This document shows positions 1-6,309 of a DNA stretch of 7,374 bases, one piece after another. The notes under the pieces were generated by a model. That model searched no databases, was not told where the DNA came from, and saw only the letters and a list, made by a program, of their open reading frames with translations. Origin of the DNA: Muribaculaceae bacterium (GTDB taxonomy: Bacteria; Pseudomonadota; Alphaproteobacteria; Rs-D84); NCBI GenBank assembly GCA_023665245.1, contig JAMPEH010000112.1, forward strand, positions 1-7,374, read 5' to 3'. The position numbers were made by a program, and so were the translations under genes. The number at the start of each line of letters is the position of its first letter. Within the stretch, counting starts at the first letter, position 1.

Positions 1-1608
1 CAGCCCGGCTTGCAGGAAAATCTTTGCGCCTGCGAATGTAACCTTATCTTCATCTGCGGAGCTGCCACTTCGGGCAAAACCTACGCCATGTATCTCAAAT
101 CGCTATACGGTATGGATAAGCCGGGCTTTACCGCTACGCTTTTCTCATTCCGTGAGAAAGACTCCCAGAAAGGCTCGTCAATCTTCCGTGACGGAGTGGA
201 GGTGCTTGGTAATTTCGCCAACTGCGACTATGTTTCTTCGGGCAACATCGGTTTCCGCTTTCCTCAATACAACTCGCAGTTACAGCTCGCCAACTTCAAC
301 TACAACGTCAACAACCCCGCCGAGTGGAGCGACTTCAAGGAGGATATGAAGAAACGCCAGTCCTCCGACATCGACATTGACGAGGGTACGAAGATGGGGG
401 AAAAAGCCCAACTCTACCTATTCTCACGTAACCGTGACTCTTCGGGTATGATTCCGCAGATGACAATCTCGTTCAATCCGGAATATGAGCATTTCACATG
501 TCAGCAGGTGCTGATTCCTGCCGGTTATACCGAGCCATATTTAAACGGGGTAAGGATAAAGAAAGATTGGGAGGGAAGAATCAGATATTTCTATCTCAAA
601 GGCAAAACGTGGAAAACCGCCATTTGGGGCGACACTCCCGAAGAAGTCGTAGCCGCCGCAGGAATAACGATTTCTGATGAGGAACGCAAGGCCGGAATGG
701 ACGAGCGGTCGCTATGCAAGTCGTTCACGGTATTTACGGGCGAGGCTGCGGGCAACCGAAAACTTGTTAACGCCACGGGCGGTCAGTCGGTGGCCAACCT
801 CTCCGCTTCGGGCGATGCGGACGCGTTGCGTGGTGGTGTGTTCCTACCCCGAGACAATGAAGAGGTCAATGTTGACCGCTCTATGATACTGAACCTTTGG
901 GAAAACCCGGTTGATAACTCCGATGAATGGTATGCAACGATGGATATTTCTGCCGGGAAAGAATCGTCCGACAATTCCCCTATGGTTATTTGGAAAGGAT
1001 TACATATCCGCGAGATACATTTGTATAAGAATGATGAGCCGATTGTCGACTTCATCAACCGACATCTGGATCATCATAAAATCCCGATAACTCACTTCGC
1101 TTATGATGCTGCTGGTGTAGGCAATCTATTGGAACAGTGCTTAAAAAAAGGTGCAATCGGTATAACTTCCAATAGTAAGGTGCAACAGGAATACGACCAA
1201 TTTGGCAATCCTGCGCAGGTGGACGCATACTACAATCTCCGCTCTCAACTTCTAAGCAAGACAGAATTTATGCTTGCGCATGGCGAAATAAGTTGCGGAG
1301 TAGATAAGGATGCGTTGTTGCCGTATGGCAAAAAGGGTATGACAAGACGGCTTCTTGATATTCTTTTTGATGAGATAAACCTGTTTATCACCACCGATAA
1401 AAACGGCAAAATTTATTATCGCAAAAAAGGAGAATATAAAGATAAGTTCAAGTCCTCACCTGACTTAATGGATGCTATTTCCTACCGAATGTACTTTGAG
1501 TTATCGCTTAAAGAGCGCAAACAGCCAAAAGCGCAAGTCCCTAATAACGCATACCATGCTCTCTATCATAGACCGAAAGTAGTCAGTGGTTGGGGCAGGT
1601 ACAGATAA
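1..1608 (+). CDS. terL: Phage terminase large subunit (TerL), 5' end outside the window
   Basis: This is the ATPase-nuclease that drives phage DNA into the prohead and cuts it. Residues are numbered from the first codon in the window. A Walker A motif (GAATSGKT) lies at about 20-27, a Walker B motif (IDIDE) at about 124-128 with D127 and E128, and the coupling motif SFNP at 157-160. The C-terminal RNase H-like nuclease shows the expected acidic residues: D315 in MDISAG, D369 in AYDAAG, and D488/D491 in SPDLMDA. The frame is open to base 1 and Walker A comes only about 20 residues in, so the TTG at 10 is very unlikely to be the real start and the gene probably begins upstream. At least 535 residues are present, ending at TAA 1606-1608. 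The portal gene follows 11 bases later, the usual packaging gene order. GC falls from about 51% before base 900 to about 41% after it. The function is secure; the exact terminase subfamily is not determined. Confidence 0.95.
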   Translation, partial: QPGLQENLCACECNLIFICGAATSGKTYAMYLKSLYGMDKPGFTATLFSFREKDSQKGSSIFRDGVEVLGNFANCDYVSSGNIGFRFPQYNSQLQLANFNYNVNNPAEWSDFKEDMKKRQSSDIDIDEGTKMGEKAQLYLFSRNRDSSGMIPQMTISFNPEYEHFTCQQVLIPAGYTEPYLNGVRIKKDWEGRIRYFYLKGKTWKTAIWGDTPEEVVAAAGITISDEERKAGMDERSLCKSFTVFTGEAAGNRKLVNATGGQSVANLSASGDADALRGGVFLPRDNEEVNVDRSMILNLWENPVDNSDEWYATMDISAGKESSDNSPMVIWKGLHIREIHLYKNDEPIVDFINRHLDHHKIPITHFAYDAAGVGNLLEQCLKKGAIGITSNSKVQQEYDQFGNPAQVDAYYNLRSQLLSKTEFMLAHGEISCGVDKDALLPYGKKGMTRRLLDILFDEINLFITTDKNGKIYYRKKGEYKDKFKSSPDLMDAISYRMYFELSLKERKQPKAQVPNNAYHALYHRPKVVSGWGRYR

Positions 1609-1619
1609 TAACAACAACT

Positions 1620-3299
1620 ATGAATATAAGTCAACACATTCAGTCAAAAGAGTTTTGGAGACGCAGGATTAATCCTGATAGCCCAAGCAAACATATTCCG
1701 ATGAATGCGGAATTGTACGCCCAACCCAACATCGCATCATTCCAAGGCGACTATGCCCTTTTCACGCAAGAGGACTTCATGCGGGAAAACGAGCCGAGTT
1801 CTCACGATATTAATTCTCGATATATGAGTCTACGCCCTGTGTATGACGTTGAGGAGGTCGATAAACTTGATGAGGAGGGTAAGGTTATTGGCAAGGAGTC
1901 TCGTTGGAAAGTCGTAGATTTTGACCCTGTGGAAACCGTGCGATTCGGGTTGCAAAAGCGCATCAATTTGAGCAAATCCGTCTTTATGGCAGGAAAAGGC
2001 TTTTGGGTGTCACACGAGGACAAGAAACATGACCTTGGGGAGTTGCTTAACTCTTGGAAAGATAGCGCGGGGCTTGACCTCGCCTGGCAGGAACTTGTGC
2101 AGTCTTGCTATCTGACAGGCGATGGCGCAATCTATCAGTACGTCTATAACGGTCGTTTGTGTTATCAGGTTTTTAGTTACCTAAAGGGAGATGTCCTTTT
2201 CCCCGACGTTGACGAAAACCGCAATAGCGTAATATATCGTTTATACACCCTTCGGGGCAAACGAGCCGTAGACATTTATTCGACCACCAAAGCCCAAACG
2301 TGGATTGAGGGAGATAGGGATTCTGAAAAAGAACAGTCATGGATAAGTCGATTCGGAGGTTGGTTCGCCAAAAATCTAAATTGGAACTCAACAAGGATGA
2401 GCGAGGATGGATGGCGTTGTATTGCTGATAACCCGGTGCAGACCCCCGATGGCTGTAATCCTTGTGTATATTTCAGGGTTTCAGACATACCGAGTGGAAT
2501 CGCGCAAGAGGATATATGCCGACTTGAAAAGGCTTGCTCGATGGTCGCTGACGGTGTTCGTTCAACTTCGCAAGCGATACTTTTCTTAAAGGCCACAAAT
2601 ATAGAATCAATGCCGCAAACTGATTCCACAGGTAAGGTTATAGGAGTTAAGGGTGCTATTGACGAAGTCGCCGCCGCTGATGCAAAGTATCTCGCTCCTC
2701 CGAATCTATCTGATATAGCAACAATCGACATCGCCAACAAAGAGAAGTCAATCAAGCTTTCCACAATGAGCGTGGATATAACAAGCGAGATTTTCCGCTC
2801 GACAGACCCAAGTTCCTCTGCAATCAAACTTTTATTCACAGACACACTGATATGGTGCAAAAGCGAGTTTGTACACCTTTATCCCGGCCTGTGTGATGTG
2901 GTCGAGGTGTTCAAGCATCTTGTAGCTAAGATTGAGAGCAACGGCGATATTGCAACAATGCGAACCTCTTGTGGTGTAGACTTTTGGATTCCACAAAACG
3001 ACAGTGAGGTCTTGAAACGCGAAATTGATATGACGGTTGCTAAAATCAAGAGCCGCAAGGCGGCAATGGCTGATGCTGGCAACTCCCATGTCGAAGACTA
3101 TGAGCAGATAATGAGAGAATGGAAAGAAGAACTTGACATAAAAGCAAGAGTGCCAGCCGAAGCGACAGCGCAAGTAAATGAGACTTATAATATTAATAAG
3201 AGTGTTGAACCGCAAATAGAAAGCAAATCAGAACAACGAGACGGTAAGCCTCAAAAAATAGACAACCGATTGCCTGGGAAATCTGTTATAGACGGCTAA
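1620..3299 (+). CDS. Phage portal protein (SPP1 gp6-like type)
   Basis: The portal is the dodecameric ring at the capsid vertex through which terminase pumps DNA and to which the tail attaches. The call rests on its position right after TerL, its length (559 residues) and its overall pattern. A basic, conserved-looking N-terminal third ends in a TGDGAIYQYV segment at about 166-175, typical of the portal core. A helical segment follows at about 300-325, then the sequence DPSSSAIKLLF at about 396-406, which resembles the crown/stem region of gp6-like portals. Near the C-terminus is a helical WIPQNDSEVLKREID stretch (456-470) and an acidic VEDYEQIMREWKEEL segment. The last 50 residues are hydrophilic and probably disordered. 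I chose ATG 1620 over the in-frame TTG at 1590, which would overlap terL by 19 bases. There is no clear Shine-Dalgarno site, as is usual in Bacteroidetes. The TAA stop overlaps the stop of the convergent neighbour. Confidence 0.85.
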   Translation: MNISQHIQSKEFWRRRINPDSPSKHIPMNAELYAQPNIASFQGDYALFTQEDFMRENEPSSHDINSRYMSLRPVYDVEEVDKLDEEGKVIGKESRWKVVDFDPVETVRFGLQKRINLSKSVFMAGKGFWVSHEDKKHDLGELLNSWKDSAGLDLAWQELVQSCYLTGDGAIYQYVYNGRLCYQVFSYLKGDVLFPDVDENRNSVIYRLYTLRGKRAVDIYSTTKAQTWIEGDRDSEKEQSWISRFGGWFAKNLNWNSTRMSEDGWRCIADNPVQTPDGCNPCVYFRVSDIPSGIAQEDICRLEKACSMVADGVRSTSQAILFLKATNIESMPQTDSTGKVIGVKGAIDEVAAADAKYLAPPNLSDIATIDIANKEKSIKLSTMSVDITSEIFRSTDPSSSAIKLLFTDTLIWCKSEFVHLYPGLCDVVEVFKHLVAKIESNGDIATMRTSCGVDFWIPQNDSEVLKREIDMTVAKIKSRKAAMADAGNSHVEDYEQIMREWKEELDIKARVPAEATAQVNETYNINKSVEPQIESKSEQRDGKPQKIDNRLPGKSVIDG

Positions 3300-3306
3300 T
3301 CGGTTG
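3253..3306 (-). terminator. Probable leftward intrinsic terminator inside the portal 3' end
   Basis: The arms CAACCGATTGCC (3263-3274) and GGCTAATCGGTTG (3294-3306) pair over 12 bp, broken only by one bulged T at 3297, around a 19-base loop. Read leftward, the stem is followed after four bases by six Ts (the A-run 3253-3258 on the top strand), the layout of a Rho-independent terminator. On the top strand no T-run follows. It would end the transcript of the zinc-finger/HNH-like gene. The stop codons of both convergent genes lie inside the stem. The long loop and the overlap with translated sequence lower confidence. Confidence 0.45.
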
Positions 3307-4654
3307 ACTCGACTATCCACCGCATCATAGCGTCATAAACTCTTTTAGTAATTTTGCCATCGGTATAATACTCGGTGGCAATTTCTTTTATATGCGTCTC
3401 TTTCTCCTTTTTATATGCCAAAAACGCTTCATCGGGTGTCGCAAATGTCCCTATGTGGTATTCTCTACCTCGTTTCCCCATAGAAGCCGAAAACTTTTTA
3501 TTGTTGCGCTTTACACCTATAGGTAAAACGCCACGCATAGAGTTATTTTTTGTAAATATACAATTTATCTCTTGGGGTACATAGCTGCACTTTTCGGGAC
3601 AATATACCCTATTGTTCTTTTCGATTATATCCTTATCTAACGCATACCCCTCGACATAATTTTCATCAAACCACTTCTTAAAGTTTGAAAATCTATGCCA
3701 TTCTTCACATACAGAAACATCTGCATAAGTGGGAAATTTGTGGCGAGTAGATTCGTTATAACACCGCAATAACATTTGAGACCAAGTACTATGTGCTACA
3801 GTTCCACACTCTCCATATAAGTCATTTATCCCTACGCCAAAAACGAGAGACTTCCTAACATCCATTCCGCAGATGGGACATCCACATCCCCTGAAATGGC
3901 TTGCTGGCCTTTGTCTAAATGCGCCATGCTCGCGACAGATTATAGTTAAGGGCGTTTGTAGATTTATATATTCCGATTGACTATAGTCGTATCTATCGCC
4001 ATGAATTTTCTTTGCGTCACGAACAAACTTTTGAGTATTTTTCCGTTCTTTGCCGACACAAGCAGGGCATCCATGCCCACATAAATGAGTCATTGCAACT
4101 TGTCTGAAAACACCATGCGTAGGGCATATTATTTCCACAAGGTCTTTGCTTGTGTGGTATTTCACCAATGAATAATCATATTTGTCATTATGCACCTCAT
4201 TCGCCCTCTGAATAAAGTCATGAAGGCTTATTCGCATACTGTCGGTGTTTCTCTCTATTGCACATTTAGGACATCCGCTGCCTTTGATATGCGTTTGTGC
4301 GGTCTGATAAAATACACCATGTTTTTTGCACACTATCGCCATTGGAACACGCCGCCCCTTATAATCGATCTGTGAATAATCGTATTCATCACCGTGTACC
4401 TCATGTGCAATTTTAAGAAAGTTATCTACAGTTTTGGTGTTGCTTTTTGCCCTTTGAATTTTTGCGCAGATAGGGCATCCCTGTTTTCGCCATAAGTGAT
4501 GGTGTGGAGATTGCTTAAACTCGCCATGCATTGAGCAGATTATGATAAGCGGCTTCTTCTTGTCCTCATATATACTTTTGGAGTAATCGTATCGCTCTCC
4601 ATGAACGGCCTTGGCTCGTTCAATAAAGGTTTCTGTCGTCAGTTTTTTCGGCAT
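3296..4654 (-). CDS. Homing-endonuclease-like protein: four DUF723-type zinc repeats, HNH-like region, AP2-like domain
   Basis: This 452-residue protein has three parts. Residues 8-262 hold four repeats of about 55 residues, each with a pattern like F..RA..VHG..YDYS, then C-x2-HG and GCPxC. The likely zinc ligands are C40/H43/C60/C63, C109/H112/C128/C131, C177/H180/C196/C199 and C240/H243/C259/C262. Residues about 287-366 (TWSQMLLRCYN, VCEEWHRFSNFKKW, LDKDI, CSYVPQEIN) match a region frequent in phage HNH-like endonucleases. Residues about 375-425 (GVKRNNKKFSASM, HIGTFATPDEAFLAYK) resemble an AP2 DNA-binding domain. Such proteins are typically free-standing homing endonucleases that spread between phage genomes; cutting activity is inferred, since no complete HNH catalytic set is obvious. 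ATG 4654 is preferred to the in-frame TTG at 4666, which lies in the leader hairpin. Top-strand blocks that I counted are 33-37% GC, below both neighbours, which suggests separate acquisition. The gene has its own likely promoter and terminator. Confidence 0.85.
   Translation of the reverse strand: MPKKLTTETFIERAKAVHGERYDYSKSIYEDKKKPLIIICSMHGEFKQSPHHHLWRKQGCPICAKIQRAKSNTKTVDNFLKIAHEVHGDEYDYSQIDYKGRRVPMAIVCKKHGVFYQTAQTHIKGSGCPKCAIERNTDSMRISLHDFIQRANEVHNDKYDYSLVKYHTSKDLVEIICPTHGVFRQVAMTHLCGHGCPACVGKERKNTQKFVRDAKKIHGDRYDYSQSEYINLQTPLTIICREHGAFRQRPASHFRGCGCPICGMDVRKSLVFGVGINDLYGECGTVAHSTWSQMLLRCYNESTRHKFPTYADVSVCEEWHRFSNFKKWFDENYVEGYALDKDIIEKNNRVYCPEKCSYVPQEINCIFTKNNSMRGVLPIGVKRNNKKFSASMGKRGREYHIGTFATPDEAFLAYKKEKETHIKEIATEYYTDGKITKRVYDAMMRWIVESTD
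3869..4633 (-). repeat. Four tandem zinc-finger-like (DUF723-type) coding repeats
   Basis: The repeats lie at 4466-4633, 4262-4426, 4058-4222 and 3869-4033, each about 165 bases, with linkers of about 24-39 bases. They are alike at protein level (C-x2-H then C-x2-C, with HG.RYDYS-like cores) but clearly diverged in DNA, so this is an old domain duplication rather than a recent DNA repeat. In the DUF723 family single or few copies often sit beside nuclease domains and are thought to help DNA recognition. Confidence 0.85.
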
Positions 4655-4658
4655 ATCT

Positions 4659-4720
4659 AAAAACAATTACACCTCTATCAAGAGCCTAAAGTAGCGGTTT
4701 GCCCTCAATAGAGATGTAAT
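4659..4720 (-). promoter_or_regulatory. Leader hairpin with T-run before the endonuclease-like gene (attenuator or terminator candidate)
   Basis: On the bottom strand, ATTACATCTCTAT (4720-4708) pairs with ATAGAGGTGTAAT (4678-4666) over 13 positions, twelve Watson-Crick and one G-U in RNA, with a 29-base loop. TG and then TTTTT (4663-4659) follow, and the ATG at 4654 comes four bases later. The 3' arm holds GAGGTG, the only Shine-Dalgarno-like string before this start, though 15 bases from the ATG is long for one. The structure could terminate transcripts from the promoter at 4778-4809, terminate read-through from the right-hand operon, or hide a ribosome site. The pairing is seen directly; the role is inferred. 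Confidence 0.5.
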
Positions 4721-4743
4721 GTTATATCGTTGTCAACTCGCAT
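4705..4743 (-). other. Possible 12-codon leader peptide (MRVDNDITLHLY)
   Basis: A short open frame starts at ATG 4743-4741 and stops at TGA 4707-4705. Its last codons cover the whole 5' arm of the leader hairpin (4720-4708), so a ribosome finishing this frame would block the hairpin. There is no run of one amino acid to suggest which signal it would sense, and no clear ribosome binding site. A frame this short can arise by chance. An even shorter one (MRIS, 4763-4749) lies just upstream. Confidence 0.2.
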
Positions 4744-4761
4744 AACCGTCACGAAATACGC

Positions 4762-4771
4762 ATTGATCAAT
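4762..4771. promoter_or_regulatory. 10-bp palindrome ATTGATCAAT at the predicted transcription start
   Basis: ATTGATCAAT is a perfect 10-bp palindrome lying 7-16 bases downstream of the -7 box at 4778-4785, so it falls on or just after the expected +1 position. This is a common place for a repressor operator. No repressor gene is visible in the window, and a 10-bp palindrome in AT-rich DNA can occur by chance. Confidence 0.3.
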
Positions 4772-4777
4772 CTATTA

Positions 4778-4809
4778 CAAAGATAGCAAATATAATTTTA
4801 ATTCACAAG
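4778..4809 (-). promoter_or_regulatory. Bacteroides-type promoter, leftward, for the endonuclease-like gene
   Basis: On the bottom strand, TATCTTTG (4785-4778) matches the Bacteroidetes primary sigma -7 consensus TAnnTTTG exactly. CTTG (4809-4806) lies 20 bases upstream, close to the TTTG -33 element at a normal spacing. The spacer is AT-rich. Transcription would start near 4771-4774, giving a leader of about 120 bases before ATG 4654. Confidence 0.6.
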
Positions 4810-4831
4810 TATTACTATTGTTTATTCATGG

Positions 4832-4862
4832 CAAAGGGCGCGAGTTGTACACCTCACGCCCT
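4832..4862 (-). terminator. Probable terminator of the leftward replication operon
   Basis: Read leftward, AGGGCGTGAG (4862-4853) pairs with CTCGCGCCCT (4844-4835) around an 8-base loop. All ten positions pair in the leftward RNA, one as G-U; in the rightward RNA the same position would be a C-A mismatch, so the structure favours leftward transcripts. Only a short TTTG follows, a weak T-tract. It begins 34 bases past the stop of the last operon gene and precedes the next promoter. Confidence 0.5.
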
Positions 4863-4895
4863 CATATCCTTTTCAACGCTTGGTTGATAGGAAGA

Positions 4896-5441
4896 TTATA
4901 GTCCGGCAAGTATCAGCTCCTCCGCGAATGGGAGCGACTCGATCCATGCACAAAAGCGGTGCCAAATCGGTAGTCTGTGATTGCGCCTTTGCAGATAAAT
5001 TCTGCGCAACGTCTGATAAGAATACATATCCACTGTACGCTGCATCTTACCCATTGGAATTTGCTCCTTGGCTTGTTCCAATTCTTCATCCGAAAGACCC
5101 TTACAATCTATATGCATAGTACTTTCTGATGCAAGTCGCTCACGACCACACCTATATGTCTCTAATTCCCGATAGAAGTAGATAGGTGCGTCAATCTCCA
5201 ACCAAACTACTACACCGCGTAGTACCTTGGCGTGCTCGTCGCCGCGCTTGACTAAAGTTGAAAGTAGTGCCAAATCCTTTGCGTCTAATTCAACCTCGCC
5301 GTGCGTCTTAAGATGCAAGCCGATGGAGTCAAGCGAGAAGGTTACCTCGCTACGGCAATCCTTGCCAAACGGAAGCCGCAGAGCTTGAAGTGCCGAGCCA
5401 AGCCCGGCTATCTCCAAGAGTCTTATGCTAATATCGCTCAT
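4896..5441 (-). CDS. ThyX-like phage protein (thymidylate synthase-related, atypical motif)
   Basis: The 181-residue product resembles a phage family distantly related to the flavin-dependent thymidylate synthase ThyX, which methylates dUMP to dTMP. The recognisable core is at about 67-111: GDEHAKVLRG, VWLEIDAPIYFYRELETYR and then LASESTMHI. The last part corresponds in position to the ThyX signature RHRxxSxNxxSxR but does not match it: it reads roughly R-x-R-L-A-S-E-S-T-M-H. A second conserved-looking block, LRRIYLQRRNHRLPIWHRFCAWIESLP (about 145-171, hyphen-free core LRRIYLQRR), fits the ThyX C-terminal helix that binds nucleotide. The ATG at 5441 overlaps the TGA of the upstream gene by four bases (ATGA), so translation is probably coupled. 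It is the last gene of the operon. Family membership is fairly likely; catalytic activity is uncertain given the altered motif. Confidence 0.6.
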   Translation of the reverse strand: MSDISIRLLEIAGLGSALQALRLPFGKDCRSEVTFSLDSIGLHLKTHGEVELDAKDLALLSTLVKRGDEHAKVLRGVVVWLEIDAPIYFYRELETYRCGRERLASESTMHIDCKGLSDEELEQAKEQIPMGKMQRTVDMYSYQTLRRIYLQRRNHRLPIWHRFCAWIESLPFAEELILAGL

Positions 5442-5719
5442 AATAGTTCTTTTAGCCTTTGATAGTGCCGTTTAGTCGCCCGGTCAAAGCCGATTAAATC
5501 CTCTGCTCTGCTAACGTTATAGCACACGGTTGGATGAGTGCGGCAAAACATTTCACCAATCTTAGAATAAGTATAATCGCTTTTACGGAATACAAGGTAC
5601 ATAGCCATCATTCTCGCATCGGCCACCCTCTGCTCGCGGCTTCGGCTCATAATGACATCAGTGCTTATGCCGTATTCAGTGGCTACCGCATTGACTATCT
5701 TCTCTACGTTGGCGTCCAT
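5438..5719 (-). CDS. Stand-alone DnaA domain IV-like DNA-binding protein
   Basis: This 93-residue protein looks like the C-terminal double-stranded DNA-binding domain of the replication initiator DnaA without the AAA+ ATPase. The segment SREQRVADARMMAMYLVF (about 27-44) matches the basic helix and the usual R..ARQ.AMYL pattern. YTYSKIGEMF (49-58) matches the helix-turn-helix entry, and RTHPTV (60-65) replaces the DnaA signature RDHSTV that reads the DnaA box. The H, T and V of the signature are kept, while D becomes T and S becomes P. It could recognise the phage origin, compete with host DnaA, or act as a transcription regulator. The ATG at 5719 overlaps the upstream TGA by one base (TGATG), and its own TGA overlaps the next ATG. 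The domain call is strong; the role is inferred. Confidence 0.8.
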   Translation of the reverse strand: MDANVEKIVNAVATEYGISTDVIMSRSREQRVADARMMAMYLVFRKSDYTYSKIGEMFCRTHPTVCYNVSRAEDLIGFDRATKRHYQRLKELL

Positions 5720-6135
5720 CAGAACAAGTCCATATATGCGGTTTCTGCGAGCGACACAAGTGTATAATCAGCCAATGTGTCGCGCATATACTCGTTGAAC
5801 GCCTTGTAAGCCTCGTCGAAGTTCTCCGCGCCGACAAGCACTTGCGAGATTGTGCGCTTCTCTTTGGCGGTCTTTTCGTCAATGGTTATGAACGCCACCT
5901 TTGCGAGGAAGAACTTGCCGCAGGTAACGTCACCCGTAGTCTCTGCTATTTTCGTCTCTTTGGCAGACGTTGCGTAGAACTCGCCGCTGATATAGGGTTG
6001 CATCTTCTCAGTGACGCGAGCCTCGCTCTCGGTCAAACTTAAAGCGTCCGTGAGGTATCGCTCCGTCACTCGCTTTACCTTGCCATCCTCGCCCGTCTTG
6101 TCGTAGCGGATGGCGCATTCGTAGTACTTAGCCAT
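5719..6135 (-). CDS. DUF4494 family protein
   Basis: This 138-residue protein matches the DUF4494 family of Bacteroidetes and their phages, whose function is not known to me. The N-terminal part YYECAIRYDK (4-13) is followed by the hallmark stretch YLTDALSLTESEARVTE (27-43) and then YISGEF (48-53). The middle (about 73-102) is likely beta strands, and the C-terminus (104-137) is helical and acidic. No signal peptide or membrane segment is seen. ATG 6135 is preferred to the GTG at 6138 because it gives the same TGATG one-base overlap with the upstream gene that occurs at the other end. Its place between DNA-binding and nucleotide genes suggests a part in early phage replication, but that is only context. 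Confidence 0.8.
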   Translation of the reverse strand: MAKYYECAIRYDKTGEDGKVKRVTERYLTDALSLTESEARVTEKMQPYISGEFYATSAKETKIAETTGDVTCGKFFLAKVAFITIDEKTAKEKRTISQVLVGAENFDEAYKAFNEYMRDTLADYTLVSLAETAYMDLF

Positions 6136-6299
6136 CACGCTTTCACTGAAAGTTTACGATACTCCTTAAACAGTTTCTCCAGTTCAAGGCTTGCCTTGCG
6201 AGCGCGAAGCCCTGCGGCCTTGTTGCCGCTGACGTTTGCATCGAGGTTGGTGTTGAACACTTCGATTGTTTCTTTGATTTTCTTTGCTAATTCTTCCAT
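6135..6299 (-). CDS. Short histone H1-like protein, Hc1 family
   Basis: This 54-residue protein carries the core of the short Hc1-like family seen in many Bacteroidetes: GNKAAGLRARKASLELEKLF at 25-44, followed by KEYRKLS. It has 12 basic and 8 acidic residues and should be almost wholly helical, with a basic face around R32, R34 and K35. The family name comes from the chlamydial nucleoid protein Hc1; the short members are presumed to bind DNA or organise the nucleoid, but this is not well tested. ATG 6299 gives the usual family length; the TTG at 6335 would run back into the upstream gene. It lies 10 bases after the DUF3310 stop, and its TGA overlaps the DUF4494 start. Confidence 0.8.
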   Translation of the reverse strand: MEELAKKIKETIEVFNTNLDANVSGNKAAGLRARKASLELEKLFKEYRKLSVKA

Positions 6300-6309
6300 A
6301 AGTTTGGTT

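Noticed and set aside
2276..3215. Long bottom-strand open frames (194 and 127 codons) opposite the portal gene
   Set aside because: They lie wholly antisense to a well-supported portal gene and show no family motif.
4371..4379. TGTGAATAA, a perfect inverse match to the DnaA box TTATnCACA
   Set aside because: A single match in 7.4 kb is near chance, it lies inside a coding region and no cluster surrounds it; near-matches at 2241 and 6664 are also isolated.
4669..4855. The 8-base string TACACCTC occurring twice in the non-coding stretch (4668-4675 and 4848-4855)
   Set aside because: Each copy is part of a different hairpin arm and the flanks do not match, so it is probably coincidence.
4880..5119. 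Top-strand 79-codon open frame
   Set aside because: It is antisense to the ThyX-like gene and crosses its stop, with no recognisable domain.
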